Positions 23,713 to 33,689 of a DNA stretch of 64,000 nt are shown one piece after another (positions within the stretch are counted from its first letter, which is position 1; each line of letters begins with the position of its first letter). A program made the position numbers and the translations under genes. The stretch is from Agrypnia vestita. Taxonomy: Eukaryota > Arthropoda > Insecta > Trichoptera > Phryganeidae. A model generated the notes under the pieces. It worked only from the letters and a program-made list of their open reading frames with translations. It ran no database searches and had not been told where the DNA came from. Location: assembly GCA_016648135.1 (NCBI GenBank), contig JADDOH010002067.1, forward strand, positions 124,001 to 188,000, given 5' to 3'.

Positions 23713-26700
23713 TTAATCCCTAAGTTGATGGTCGAACGGCATAGTCTGAAAATCTTCAAACACATGGTCGGGCACAGAAAAGTTGAGCAATCCTTTGGCT
23801 ATGGGTGAATTGTTTTTAGTATTGGTTAGCAGACACTCCATAACGAACCTTTTCTTGTTCACACTCAACGGCGATAATTCCACGTCTACCAGTGCTCCTT
23901 TCTTTACAGTACTTAGGAATCTGAAATGAGTACGCATATACTACATTACGAAAACATAGATGAAAATGTTGAAATTTCCCCGAAACTCCTTTATATAATA
24001 ATCATATTATCTGTTCTGTCAGTGGTAACAAACCTGGGGCATTCTCATGATACTTATATGTCTACCATCTAAATGAGACTTTTAACCCAATCAATTCCAC
24101 TGTGGTTGTACCTCAAATAAAAACATCAATTAAAACTTATTTATGGTTTTTGTGTTTAATTTGTAGAACTCCATATTTATTTTTAGCGCAATTTAAAATA
24201 AATTAAATTTTAATAAATATTATTATTAAGTTCTACGGGTTAAGTATTTTTATGTGTTACAGCTGTTTCGGCTTGTAAGGCCATTATCAAACAGTGGATA
24301 TACCACGTACAAACGACTTATTTATACAATTTTAAGTTACCCCTTCCCATTTAGAGTAATTAGATATTTGTGGTGAAGCCCTGCAGTAATGTACGTTTTA
24401 AGGGGTAACTTAAAATTGTATAAATAAGTCGTTTGTACGTGGTATATCCACTGTTTGATAATGGCCTTACAAGCCGAAACAGCTGTAACACATAAAAATA
24501 CTTAACCCGTAGAACTTAATAATAATATTTATTAAAATTTAATTTATTTTAAATTGCGCTAAAAATAAAAAAAAAATCAATTAAAACGTTCATTCTATAC
24601 ACGAACTTTTGCAAAAATAATTTAAATATGTATGTTTATAGAACAAAATTACTGGATTTTTACACTACGGGATTACCTATTATTTAAATTAAGCCAGCTA
24701 ATACAGGTTTTCAGCCCATTGTATAAAAGACTTCCATAAAATTTCTCATATAAATTGATTCATCTCTATGAGGCTTCTATAATTTGCCTTAAAAAACTTT
24801 GCATTTAAATATTTTTTATTTTGTATATTTTAATAATTTACGAGATCGTTTTCGCTCTTGGATTTTGAAAAGACACGATGAGTAAATTTAAATTTAAAGA
24901 GTTATGAGAAAAAACTAATATGTAAATTTTATTAATTAACTGTTTATCTTGATATTAATTTGTGCTTAATTTATATCAATGTGTTGTATGTATTAATTCT
25001 TTATGTGAAGATACAATAATATACTAAAATCCCGTTAATTCGAAGCTTGATATTTCAAATTCGCCATAATTCGAAATTCTTAAACCCATAAGTCTCAAAA
25101 TGTTAATTCAAAGTAAATTAATCCTGATAATGTGTAATTCGAAATAATTTTAAGCCCGTTGCGCCGTAAATCAATACATTTAATGTTGCGTATTCGATTT
25201 TTTTTAACAAGTTATAAAAAACTAATAATGCGTGTGGATTTTTGATTACGCGCACCCTTGTGGAATGTCCCTTGTGTATTTCGCGGTACCTTGTGAAATC
25301 CATTTTATTTTATCTGTACATGTTATGTCGCGATTAGGTACTCAAATTGAGAAATCTGAAGATCTATTAAAAAAATGCTTCCTTCAGTCGTCTGCCTAGA
25401 TATGTGCCGATGGTTTAGTTCCTAACGCGTTTAAAAGGGTTTTTCACTTCAAAAAATATTAAATTTCTAGTTTAGTGTGTGTTTGTTTAGTTAAAATGTT
25501 TAATTTTCAAAGGAAGCAAACACTTGGTGGTGATACATTGTAATTAAATAAATAAAAATAACTTTGTTATACACCACTTATATTTATTAAAGAAGTTAGC
25601 ATAGGTAATAGACTAGATAATTTAGATAATTTAGAGGCATTAGAGATAAGAAAAGCCATTAATTGAAATCATAAAATAATCAATAATCAAATAAATTTGT
25701 CTTATAGTCCACTCTTAAATATGTTCCCTCTTAATAATAATGTTCCCTGTATAATCCCACCCCCTACCCCCACTATTGGCACTCCGTCCTTCCACCTTTC
25801 ACACTAGTATATAAGCGCATAACTTTTGTATGTTTAGACAGTTAAGATCCCTGAAGAAGCTACGGTAGTAGCGAAACCTGGTTGGATTTTTAATAAATAT
25901 AAGTGGTGTATAACAAAGTTATTTTTATTTATTTAATTAAAATGTTTAATTTGTTTATTAAGAAGTTATTATAGACCAATACTTTTATTTCACATATTTG
26001 TGGATGATTGTATTTCTTATAGCTGTGTGCTGGTCTCAGTCAAAATAAAAGACGGAATCTAAAGTTAAAATCGAGTGGAAGAGTAATGTCGAAAATAACA
26101 TTTAATTGTTTTAGCGTAAGGAATATTGATTTTTTAAAATGATTACTAGAAATGTGTAAAAATACAAATGTTTTTCACAAAATTAAAGGCTTTTTATTCA
26201 TGATTTTTATGATTTTTAGTGAATTTCACAATCGCATCGCGATTTTTTTTTTAATGTTGAATTTAAAATTAACGAGGTTCTACCGCATTTGTCTTTATAG
26301 TGTGATACGTGTCACCGGTATAAAACTTGTAGGTAAAAATAAAATTTTGGAAAATTTTGTGAATAAAAAATATAGTTTTTTAGGCATTATAAATAAGAAA
26401 ATTGTTTATCAGGGGTTATTTTCATAACGGCAAATGGCAAACTATATAGACATTCCATCCAGATCAGGAGACACTAACGATATATCAATGCTGTTGGTCC
26501 AACACCATGTTCCCTCTGGATGTTGCACGATTCCGTATGTAGCAAACACGTCCATGACGGAGGCGATGAAGCCTCCGTGAAGAAAGCCACCACAATTACA
26601 CATGTCTTCGGTGACTTGGAAGGATCCAGTCATGCGCCCATCGGCCGCTGATTTTATTTTGACCTATTTTATTAAAGGAAAATTAATAAGTAGTTAACAA

Positions 26701-29700
26701 ACCAAATAACTAACATACCTAGCATCATGTCGTTTTTCCATGAGACAAAAGGGACAATGTACCATACTATTCAATTCTAATATACTAACTAACTAACCAT
26801 CACGCCGTTTCCCCGCAGGAGTAGGAGAGAAAAGACACCACACTCTTCTATCTTAGCACACCACTTTTGTTTCTGACACATTCATTCATCTTCTTATACA
26901 AATTCTACGGTTGTTGCGGCTTTTAACAGGGCCATCCTCAAATACTTGTAGTATCTGATCATGCCAGGTCTTTCGCGGACGCCCTCTATTCCTGTTGCCT
27001 TCAACACTCGCCTCATATATTTTCTTAACCATCCTTACTTCGTTCATACATTCCACATGACCAAACCAATCAGCACTCCTTTCTTTATTCTATCTACCAC
27101 ACTACAGCCAGCATTGTATTAATGTCTAATTTGTTTATTACTCACTCTATCGACCAAAGATTTTCCACATAAGCATCTTAGTGACCGCATTTCTACCGCA
27201 TTCAGTCTACTTTCACTCCTCTTTTGCCAATTCCAGGCTTCACTTCCATACATCAGGGTTGGCACTAGAACGCCATTATGTATCGCTAGTCTTGCTTTCT
27301 TTGACAGATTCTTATGGGTCATAATTATTCTAATATACAACTCACATATTTATTTATGCATGCTTGTTGATCATTGAGGTTTTCAATAAGATCCAATAAC
27401 TTCCAATACACAGATTACTTGGCCAAGCCTTTCTTGAAGTCATCCATTTCTAGTTCCATCAACAGTCCAATTTTCTAGTGATGGGTTTGATATAACAGCC
27501 AACTGCCCATATGACGACTGCTTGACAAACCAACTTCCAGAAAGCCATGTGCCCGACAGACCATCTTTCCAAAAAAAGAATTGTACCTACCTATTTGCAT
27601 TTTTTTGTGAAAAAATGCATTAATTCTTCATCTGTTTGAAAAACAAAACAAAAAATAAATACATTATTGATCAATTTAAAAATGTGCTTGAATAATATAT
27701 TTTACATATATATCGTGGTTGACCTAAGGATACAAGTTTTAAAATATAACGTGGGTTACCTAAGGATATAAGTTGACTGTTGAATTTCTTTTAAATTAAA
27801 TTTAAATTAAACACAACAGAATATTCAAAATAATTTCTAGGTACGTTACGAAATGAATTATTTTTATCTTCTTCTTCAGCAAACAGCAAAATTATTTTGT
27901 GGTGACATTATAATTATAATTTATAGAAATTAACTTTATTTACACCACCTTTTTTATTGAAAAAAATTCAACATGTTTTAAAGCCAATCCTATGAAGATA
28001 GATCCTGATGAATTAGCCATTGGCTTTGAAATATGTTTAATTTTTTTCGATAAAAAGGTGGTGTAAACAAAGTGAGTTTCTATAAATTATAATTATTTTT
28101 ATGTTCTTTAGCAATGCACTAGGAAAAAATAACTTTGAAATTATGTTTAAAATTGATCTGTTCTGATGTTTTCAATAGTTGAAGATCTTACGCCCGTTTC
28201 ATAAACGTATGCAAATGAATATCCTATAATTAATAGTAATTTAATATTTTTTTATTCTAGATTTTGGTTTGTAGGATAATTGGCTGTCGGGCTGTTAGAT
28301 TGTCGGCAGTTGACTATGGATCAATCTACTGTAAGGCAATCAGCTATCGGGCAGATTATATTTTGTTTACAAAATTCAATACGAAAATATGACACGAAAA
28401 ATAAAAAAAAACTACCAGACTTAAAAATGAAATGTGACAGAAAATAAAGATTTTTTTTTTAAATACTACAGTGAACTATGAAAATTTTTGATAGCTTTAA
28501 TATTTTATTTTATTATTATTTGAGGATCACTAAGTACTGTAGTCTTAACATACACTGTAAACTGCTCATACAGTTTTGCAAGATGCCTGTAATAATCTAG
28601 ATGTTTATAGATTATAATAAATAAACAATAAAATAAAAGTTTGTCATGCAAACTCTTCAGTTATTGGTCATCCTCCAATAATTGATTTACCTCTCCGTGC
28701 CAGGCCTTTCAGGGATATCCTCTGTTCCAGCTGCCTTCAACACTCGACACATATGTTTGCTTTACCATATTTTTTTCGTTCATTCATTCCGTATAGCCAA
28801 ACCATCTAAGCCATCCTTTCTTTATTCTAGCGACTACTATATATACTATATGTATAATAATTTTATTAATTTTTCCGAAACGTGTTGGTATAATTAAACA
28901 AATAATATAAGTAGATACATACAAATAATAAAATAAATATTTTTTAATATAAAAATCACTTCTAATTCTTTCACTCTCCACTCTACAGTGCGAAGATTTT
29001 TCACACATGTACTTAAGCGACCACATTTTCACCGCTCTCAATCTATTCTGAGCTATAATTCCATTTGATTAAAAATGGGTCATTCTTCTTTCAAATGGGA
29101 CAGTATAATTTCATTATAAAAACAGGATTGGAATACTGCTTATTTAGGTATGTATTACACTAGCATATTCATCAAGTAAAGGCCGTCTGGTTATAAAAAA
29201 AAAACTTGCAAGAAAAACTATTAATTGACAGTTTACTATTTACCTATCTACTTCATTTTTCCACATTATCGCCATTCAGTTTTAAGCACTTTTCGTAATG
29301 CTGCATTATTTCCTTCACATGGGAATCGAACCAGTTGTGTTCTTGTCGTTTTCCTGATCCCTTTGCAGTTTTCTGTACACTGGTTCAACGATTTCGTCGG
29401 TCTGAATACTACCTGCCACTACGCTCTTTAACATGCACATTTAAGCGCACATTTTTATTTGGGAAATTTTTGACCACCTTCCATATACTTCCGTTCTTGT
29501 ATCTAGCGACTACTTCCTCTTCTTGCATTCGAAATGGTGGATTGGTGGACAACGGTTTGAAAACTACGAGGAACTCAAGATTGCCCTTGTCAACTGGTTC
29601 ATTCCCAGGCGGCCACAGAGGAGTTAAAGAAACTGGTGCAGTGCTACAAAAAGTATTTAGAACTGAATGGCAGTATGTGGAAAAGTGAGCTAGATATAAA

Positions 29701-29956
29701 GTAAACTAAAGCTGTCAATAAAAACCATATCTTATATGTTTATTTTTTCGATGACCAAACGGACCTTACTTTACGAATACGCCTAGTACGTCACAAAAAA
29801 TAATATCAGCGAAACCGAAACCTTTTGGATATAAGATTCGGAAATATATCTACGTACATTTGAAAAGATATTAACGTCCCAACTCTTATGATTTTTAATG
29901 TAGAAGTCAACCGATTTGAGCATCCTTGCTGCGCGCGCGGAGATAAGGTTCGCCAT
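23713..29956 (-). CDS. acyl-CoA thioesterase 13-like hotdog protein, 3 exons
   Basis: Exons on the - strand: 29822-29956 (residues 1-45), 26479-26663 (46-106) and 23713-23920 (to 175). Junctions are GTTTCG/ATAG (phase 0) and GTTAGT/TCAG (phase 2). The ACOT13 (THEM2) pattern is clear: an N-terminal helix (ARMLKSVDFYI.), YIQKVKIKSAADGRMTGSF, then CNCGGFLHGGFIASVMDVF, WTNSIDIS, FLSTVKKGALVDVEL and IAKGLLNF. Positions equivalent to the human active site are kept: Asn68, the HGG at 74-76, Asp83 and Ser103. The family hydrolyses medium- and long-chain acyl-CoA as a tetramer, in mitochondria and cytosol. Length exceeds human ACOT13 (about 140) through an N-terminal extension (MANLISARAA) and a longer tail. 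GTTTCG is a poor donor, so the first junction is the least certain; frame and homology support it. Introns hold retrotransposon ends and hammerhead elements. Confidence 0.82.
24176..24569. mobile_element. giant palindrome: identical 169-bp arms, 56-bp loop
   Basis: Arm 24176-24344 and arm 24401-24569 are exact reverse complements as far as I can check. On the + strand the right arm carries TTGATAATGGC, a hairpin (GGC/GCC) and GAAACAGCTGTA: ACAGCTGT is a self-complementary helix III followed by A, as in the hammerhead family of this window, but with a changed CTGANGA core. The left arm has the same motif on the - strand. It lies in intron 2 of the thioesterase gene. No coding sequence. Confidence 0.9.
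25541..25939 (+). mobile_element. 399-bp element, perfect 49-bp TIRs, complete hammerhead-like ribozyme
   Basis: Inverted terminal repeats 25541-25589 and 25891-25939 are identical and contain AACTTTGTTATACACCACTT. Just inside the right repeat, 25841-25895 reads as a complete hammerhead: helix I GATCC/GGATT (up to 7 pairs with one G-U), CTGAAGA (25851-25857), helix II GCTAC/GTAGC with loop GGTA, GAAA (25873-25876), helix III ACC.GGT, cleavage triplet GUU (25881-25883). There is no protein-coding region, so this is a non-autonomous element, probably dependent on a Penelope-like reverse transcriptase. It lies in intron 2 of the thioesterase gene. Confidence 0.8.
26785..27340 (-). mobile_element. 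non-LTR retrotransposon, RT C-terminus and 3' end, (TTAG)n tail
   Basis: On the - strand, 27340-27119 encodes the end of a reverse-transcriptase ORF: KKARLAIHNGVLVPTLMYGS, EAWNWQKRSESRLNAVEMRS, then LRCLCGKSLVDRVSNKQI, a layout familiar from RTE-like and related non-LTR elements. Decayed coding sequence and a 3' UTR follow, ending GAAACGGCGTGATGG and TTAG units (26785-26798). It sits in intron 1 of the thioesterase gene. 5' truncated and inactive. Confidence 0.8.
27911..28095 (+). mobile_element. fold-back element with hammerhead-like motif
   Basis: The left arm (from TAATTATAATTTATAGAAA) and right arm (to its reverse complement) pair over about 80 bases with mismatches, including TTTACACCACCTTTTT. 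In the right half CTGATGA (28005-28011) is followed by a helix II (AGCC/GGCT), GAAA (28028-28031) and ATATGTT. The helix III palindrome ACATGT is intact in the left arm but mutated (ATATGT) in the right. Same family as 25541 and 47292. It lies in intron 1 of the thioesterase gene. Confidence 0.7.
28670..29050 (-). mobile_element. second, more decayed copy of the 26785-27340 retrotransposon
   Basis: CGTGCCAGGCCTTTCAGGGA, the gccttcaacactcg block and ccaaaccatctaagc.atcctttctttattcta match 26960-27105. The - strand frame retains MRAVKMWSLKYMCEK, equivalent to LNAVEMRSLRCLCGK. An AT-rich insertion of about 120 bases interrupts it (28845-28965). Confidence 0.7.
29255..29340 (-). mobile_element. 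mariner-like transposase C-terminus, inverted copy
   Basis: On the - strand this reads NWFDSHVKEIMQHYEKCLKL then NGDNVEK and a stop, the usual end of a mariner transposase (HY.KCL.LNGDYVEK). Sequence upstream of NWF in this strand is not clearly mariner. The block is homologous, in inverted orientation, to 29600-29690. Confidence 0.55.
29520..29695 (+). mobile_element. mariner-like transposase C-terminus, frameshifted
   Basis: The + strand reads KWWIGGQRFENYEELKIALV then NWF; after a frame change it reads SQAATEELKKLVQCYKKYLE then LNG, and after another YVEK and stop. WxGGQRF.N.EEL and the NGxYVEK end are mariner hallmarks. Two frame changes show it is dead. It lies next to the first exon of the thioesterase gene. 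Confidence 0.65.
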
Positions 29957-29999
29957 TGTGGGGCCCCACGACAACTAAACGTCTTGGTTCAAAAACTTC

Positions 30000-30635
30000 T
30001 CTTATATTGTTTCAGTTTGTAGATACATAATATTACAACTGATAATTTGAATACGGTAACCATAAAAATGTATCATTAATTATATGAACACAACATATCG
30101 CACTTGGAGTGCTGCACTCTCATCTTTCTAAAATATACATTCTGAGATGATTGGGCTTAAATTTTTTGTTCACATAAATCAAATAGTTCTGTAAGCATCA
30201 AAACATCACATTTTGAAATACATATTTTTGCACTCAATTGAATGAAAATTATATTACGTGAGTTAATTTTCACCGTTAAACAATAATGATCATAAAGGTG
30301 ATCTTTCGGTACGTATTAAAACTATATTTGTTGATGAATAGCAATTCTATTTTAAATAATTATTTCCAATTGATGTTTCCTTAAACTGCACTTTGGTTCA
30401 TTTAAAAATGCTAAATATAATCAAAAGATGTTTTTCTGTTTCCGAAAAAAGATTGTAGAATTCCGTAATCAAATATAAACAAACAAAAAATTTGTTTCTG
30501 ATTCTGTTGCCTATTAATATTGCCCTCATAAAGCTAAACGCCTTGTAAGTAAATTAAGCATAATCAAAAAAGATGTATTATATTCGTTATTCCACACATG
30601 TGATAATTTGAAATAGTACATCTTATCATGATAAA
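30000..30635. other. upstream region of the thioesterase gene
   Basis: AT-rich; no TATA box at a fixed distance from the ATG at 29954-29956 was convincing, as is common for housekeeping genes. No other feature recognised. Confidence 0.4.
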
Positions 30636-30639
30636 AGTG

Positions 30640-31560
30640 CTGAATGGATCCTGGCTATAGACAAAATTGGTATACCGAGCATTCCCCAGAAACGAGACAT
30701 CCGTAGATTCTAGGTCCGTGAGTCACATGGGCGATCAGAATACATAAGACATTTTGAAAGCTGAGAGGACGATAGTATATCCGGGATAGTATATCCGGGA
30801 CTCCCACATAAGGATCCTCCCATTAAACGACCTGATTATCTTGGATATTCCGCCGGATGATGATGTGAGCGTTTAAGGATTCGATGCGTTCTTGTAACAG
30901 GGTAAGCTGAGAATGCTCCGAGTGCTGAGGTAACCTATGGAGGAAATGTACTTCACGTCTGATATCTCTAACTGGAGGTAGGGAGAGTTTCCGGATCATC
31001 ACAATAAGTGCTTAAGCCTCGATAATGCTATCTTTCCGGGGATTTGTGGTGCCATAGTAAAATAGAGGTCAATTTTGGGGATGACCGAAGGTACAGGTTC
31101 CGTAGGTGGTGAATTTGTGGCCAGGACCCATGTATCATCACAAGAGACTGAAGTAACGTACTGCAAATCCACATTCCGGGAAATCCGAAGGCTCCAGTGA
31201 GGTGCTGAGGCTGATGTCTAGTCTATATGACACTGGAGCGCGCTATGGATGTATCCCGCTCTGATAGGTACTGGGCACATAGGAACATTTTATGAAGCGT
31301 CCAGTGATGCTGAGGCTCAGAAAAGCCTGAATTCTGCTGAACTGTGGAACAGCTGGGTTGCTCCGTTTATCCGGTTTTATCCGGTTTATCCGGTATACCG
31401 GAACAGCGGGTTTATCCGGTATACCGAGAGCCCATGGAGTAGTAGAAGAGTGGGGTGCTGCTCGAGTTGGCGTGACGATCTGGTAAATGCATCACGTTCG
31501 GGGAGAGACTGAGCGAGGACTGTGATTAGTAACCACCCGGTATCTGGAGGGTCGATGACG
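30640..31560. other. GC-rich block of unknown origin, possible LTR-retroelement relic
   Basis: About 920 bases of near-balanced base composition sit in AT-rich DNA with sharp borders. It contains repeated TATCCGGGA (30775-30802) and TTATCCGGTATACCGGA-type phrases (31365-31430). The - strand has partly open stretches, one from about 31555 to 31390 (IDPPDTGWLLITVLAQSLPE, continuing QHPTLLLLHGLS) and one near 31290 (HHWTLHKMFLCAQYLSERDT). They look like eroded protein sequence, perhaps a gag region, but I cannot assign a family. Confidence 0.35.
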
Positions 31561-31974
31561 TCAATTATTACATTTTCTACGTTTTAACTGTCACATTAAT
31601 CACAACCCCGCAAGTTACATATTACGAACGATAAGCGTACGGCAGCCGCCAATACATATTAGATACATTGTTATAGAAGATCAGTTATTTGTTACCATAG
31701 CTGTCACATAAAATGAATAAATAATTATGTGTTAGAAGTACTTTTTGCACACTTTTTATTTTAATGAAAATTATGTCCATTTTGTTGCGTACTTGTATAT
31801 TAATCAACACAGAATATGTTTACTAAGCGAATTGTTATGAAACGAAATTTGAATCAGAATTTTTTGTAAAATTTTATTCATTTTATTTGACTTGTATTAA
31901 AGTGAATGAATTTTTAATATTCAATATAATTTATTATTACGACATTAAGACATTTTTTTTAAAGCTTCAACAGG

Positions 31975-32130
31975 CCAAGAAGCCCAATTATAGAAGTGAA
32001 ACACATTAAAAAAATACCCAGGCTTGAGTAAATCACACAGATTAATTGTGACCTCACTGTAAATCGAACCCGGAACCCTCGGTGTGCGAAGCCAATGTCA
32101 TACCCACTGGGCTACGAGGGCCGCCTTGAT
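31975..32130 (-). mobile_element. tRNA-derived SINE, copy 2
   Basis: On the - strand: GGCCCTCGTAGCCCAGTGGG, then TATGACATTGGCTTCGCA and GGGTTCCGGGTTCGATTTAC. The A box (TAGCCCAGTGGG) and B box (GGTTCGATT) are well preserved; TGAGGTCACAATTAATC follows. Best head of the three copies. Confidence 0.85.
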
Positions 32131-32139
32131 GCTGGAACA

Positions 32140-32735
32140 TTTTTCACTAATTACTTTGGCAGAAATCTATTGTATGTCTAAGTAGTGTGAACTCACATCT
32201 TACATCTTGTTTATAAATAAATTCAATTAGATTTTTTGACTCAATCTTTAAATTGATTTAATTAAATTATTTACCATCAACGTTATTTTTGCATCCATAA
32301 AAATAATATGAGAACATTTTTAACGTATTACTGCTTAATGGAAGTACCCAAAATAATGCCAAAATGGAGTTAATATTTCTCTTGCTTATATTTAATGGAT
32401 TTGGAAATCAAGTTACGAACGTATGCGTGTGTGCGCGCTTTAGGGCGATCTTTTTCTAAAACGACACATACCTACCTACTAATTTATTTAATAAACTATA
32501 TTTTAAAACTGAAGAAAATTGCTCCATGTTGTATACTTTTCTAGAATATAACTGTATGGAAGTATGATACAATTTTTTTTTCAATAATATTTCTGATTAT
32601 CGGCCGTATTCTGAACTAAGCAATATTACTATTTCTGTATCTTGACAATTATGTATAACATTGTAATGCCGCCAATTTTGACGTTTTAAGTTTGATACGT
32701 TAGTATTAATTTCTTTGAGATTATCATTCTTCAAC
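32140..32735. other. intergenic AT-rich stretch
   Basis: No feature recognised between the SINE and the hammerhead-like motif. Confidence 0.5.
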
Positions 32736-32739
32736 CGAT

Positions 32740-32778
32740 ATGACGTTTCGCCTGAATCACAACAGGCATCTTCAGTGT
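32740..32778 (-). ncRNA. hammerhead-ribozyme-like motif
   Basis: On the - strand: CTGAAGA (32769-32775), a hairpin with a perfect 5-bp stem GCCTG/CAGGC and an 8-base loop, GAAA (32746-32749), then ACGT followed by C, giving the canonical GUC triplet. Helix I is not evident, so activity is doubtful, but core, helix II and cleavage triplet are intact. Confidence 0.65.
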
Positions 32779-32984
32779 GCCTTGTTAATAAATTTCCGTC
32801 ACGAGGGGTAGTGCGAGCGAAATATATCATTTTAAAATTGATTCATCAGGTTACATTTATTTAAAAGCGGATATCTTGTTAAATGACACAAACTGAATTA
32901 TATAATTAATTAATAAATTACCAAACCTACGATGTTTTAAAAAATAAGAAAATTGCGTCACTTTGTGGGTCTGTTTATACATAT

Positions 32985-33022
32985 ATCTATATTATATAAT
33001 ATATATATATATATATTATATT
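32985..33022. repeat. AT-dinucleotide-rich palindromic microsatellite
   Basis: TATATTATATAATATATATA-type run; low complexity. Confidence 0.85.
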
Positions 33023-33099
33023 TTTGCCGGTAAAAAAGTTGAAGGATTATTTTCTAGGGTTACCAGCGTATTTCAGTCCTGAGAAAGGCTGTTATTATA

Positions 33100-33147
33100 C
33101 ACCCAACGTTTCGGACAGATAGCACTGTCCGTTGTCAAAGAGATTTT
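33100..33147 (-). ncRNA. degenerate hammerhead-like motif
   Basis: On the - strand a strong stem GGACAG/CTGTCC is followed by GAAACGTT (helix III ACGT, then U) and GGGTG. In place of CTGANGA the sequence is TTGACAAC, so the core is broken or belongs to another subtype. Confidence 0.4.
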
Positions 33148-33579
33148 TGCCTTGTTTTTTGAGTTCTGTTTTGAATTGGTGGCGAGCACACCCCTTCACT
33201 TCAGAAGTCGAGATCCACTTATAATCAGCAACCCGATGAATTGTAATCAGTAACCCCGAATAAGTAAAGAACTGTACTCAAAATGAAAACAACTAAAACC
33301 ATGTTGATCCGTGTTTTATGTCGATCATATTTTGCGAGTGCAGAAAGCTAAATAGTTTTTTTTATCCATTTGCCAGTAACTTGAGACAACCAAGCTGATT
33401 TCTTGTGTATGCAAGTATGTATTTCAAAATTTTTACCAAATATATAAAATTAAAAAAAAAACATAAGTAAAAACAATCAGCCAATTTTGAAAATCTACCT
33501 TCTATTTCATTTAAATAGTTGTATTTTTATGTACTGTAATGTTTAAAAAAAGGAAGTTTTTCAAATTATAAAAATCCAT

Positions 33580-33585
33580 TTTATT
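33580..33585 (-). promoter_or_regulatory. polyadenylation signal of the RR-1 gene at 33690-35562
   Basis: AATAAA on the - strand about 105 bases past the stop codon. Confidence 0.45.
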
Positions 33586-33689
33586 TACAAGCATGATTTT
33601 ATTTTAATTTTGCTATAATACATTTTCACGTGTAAAAAATATATAGCGGTTAATGCGGTTTTTGAAAATATGAAAATGTTTTAATGAAA

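Noticed and set aside
24176..24569. Bacterial-style terminator or microRNA hairpin
   Set aside because: The arms are far too long and lie in an element family with related fold-backs; nothing suggests a precursor miRNA.
27436..27480. First exon of the thioesterase gene (MELEMDDFKKGLAK)
   Set aside because: Its donor phase does not fit the exon at 26479-26663, whereas 29822-29956 fits in phase and in ACOT13 sequence.
29335..29688. 117-codon + strand ORF
   Set aside because: It runs antisense and out of frame through mariner remnants; only the last residues (YVEK) are meaningful.
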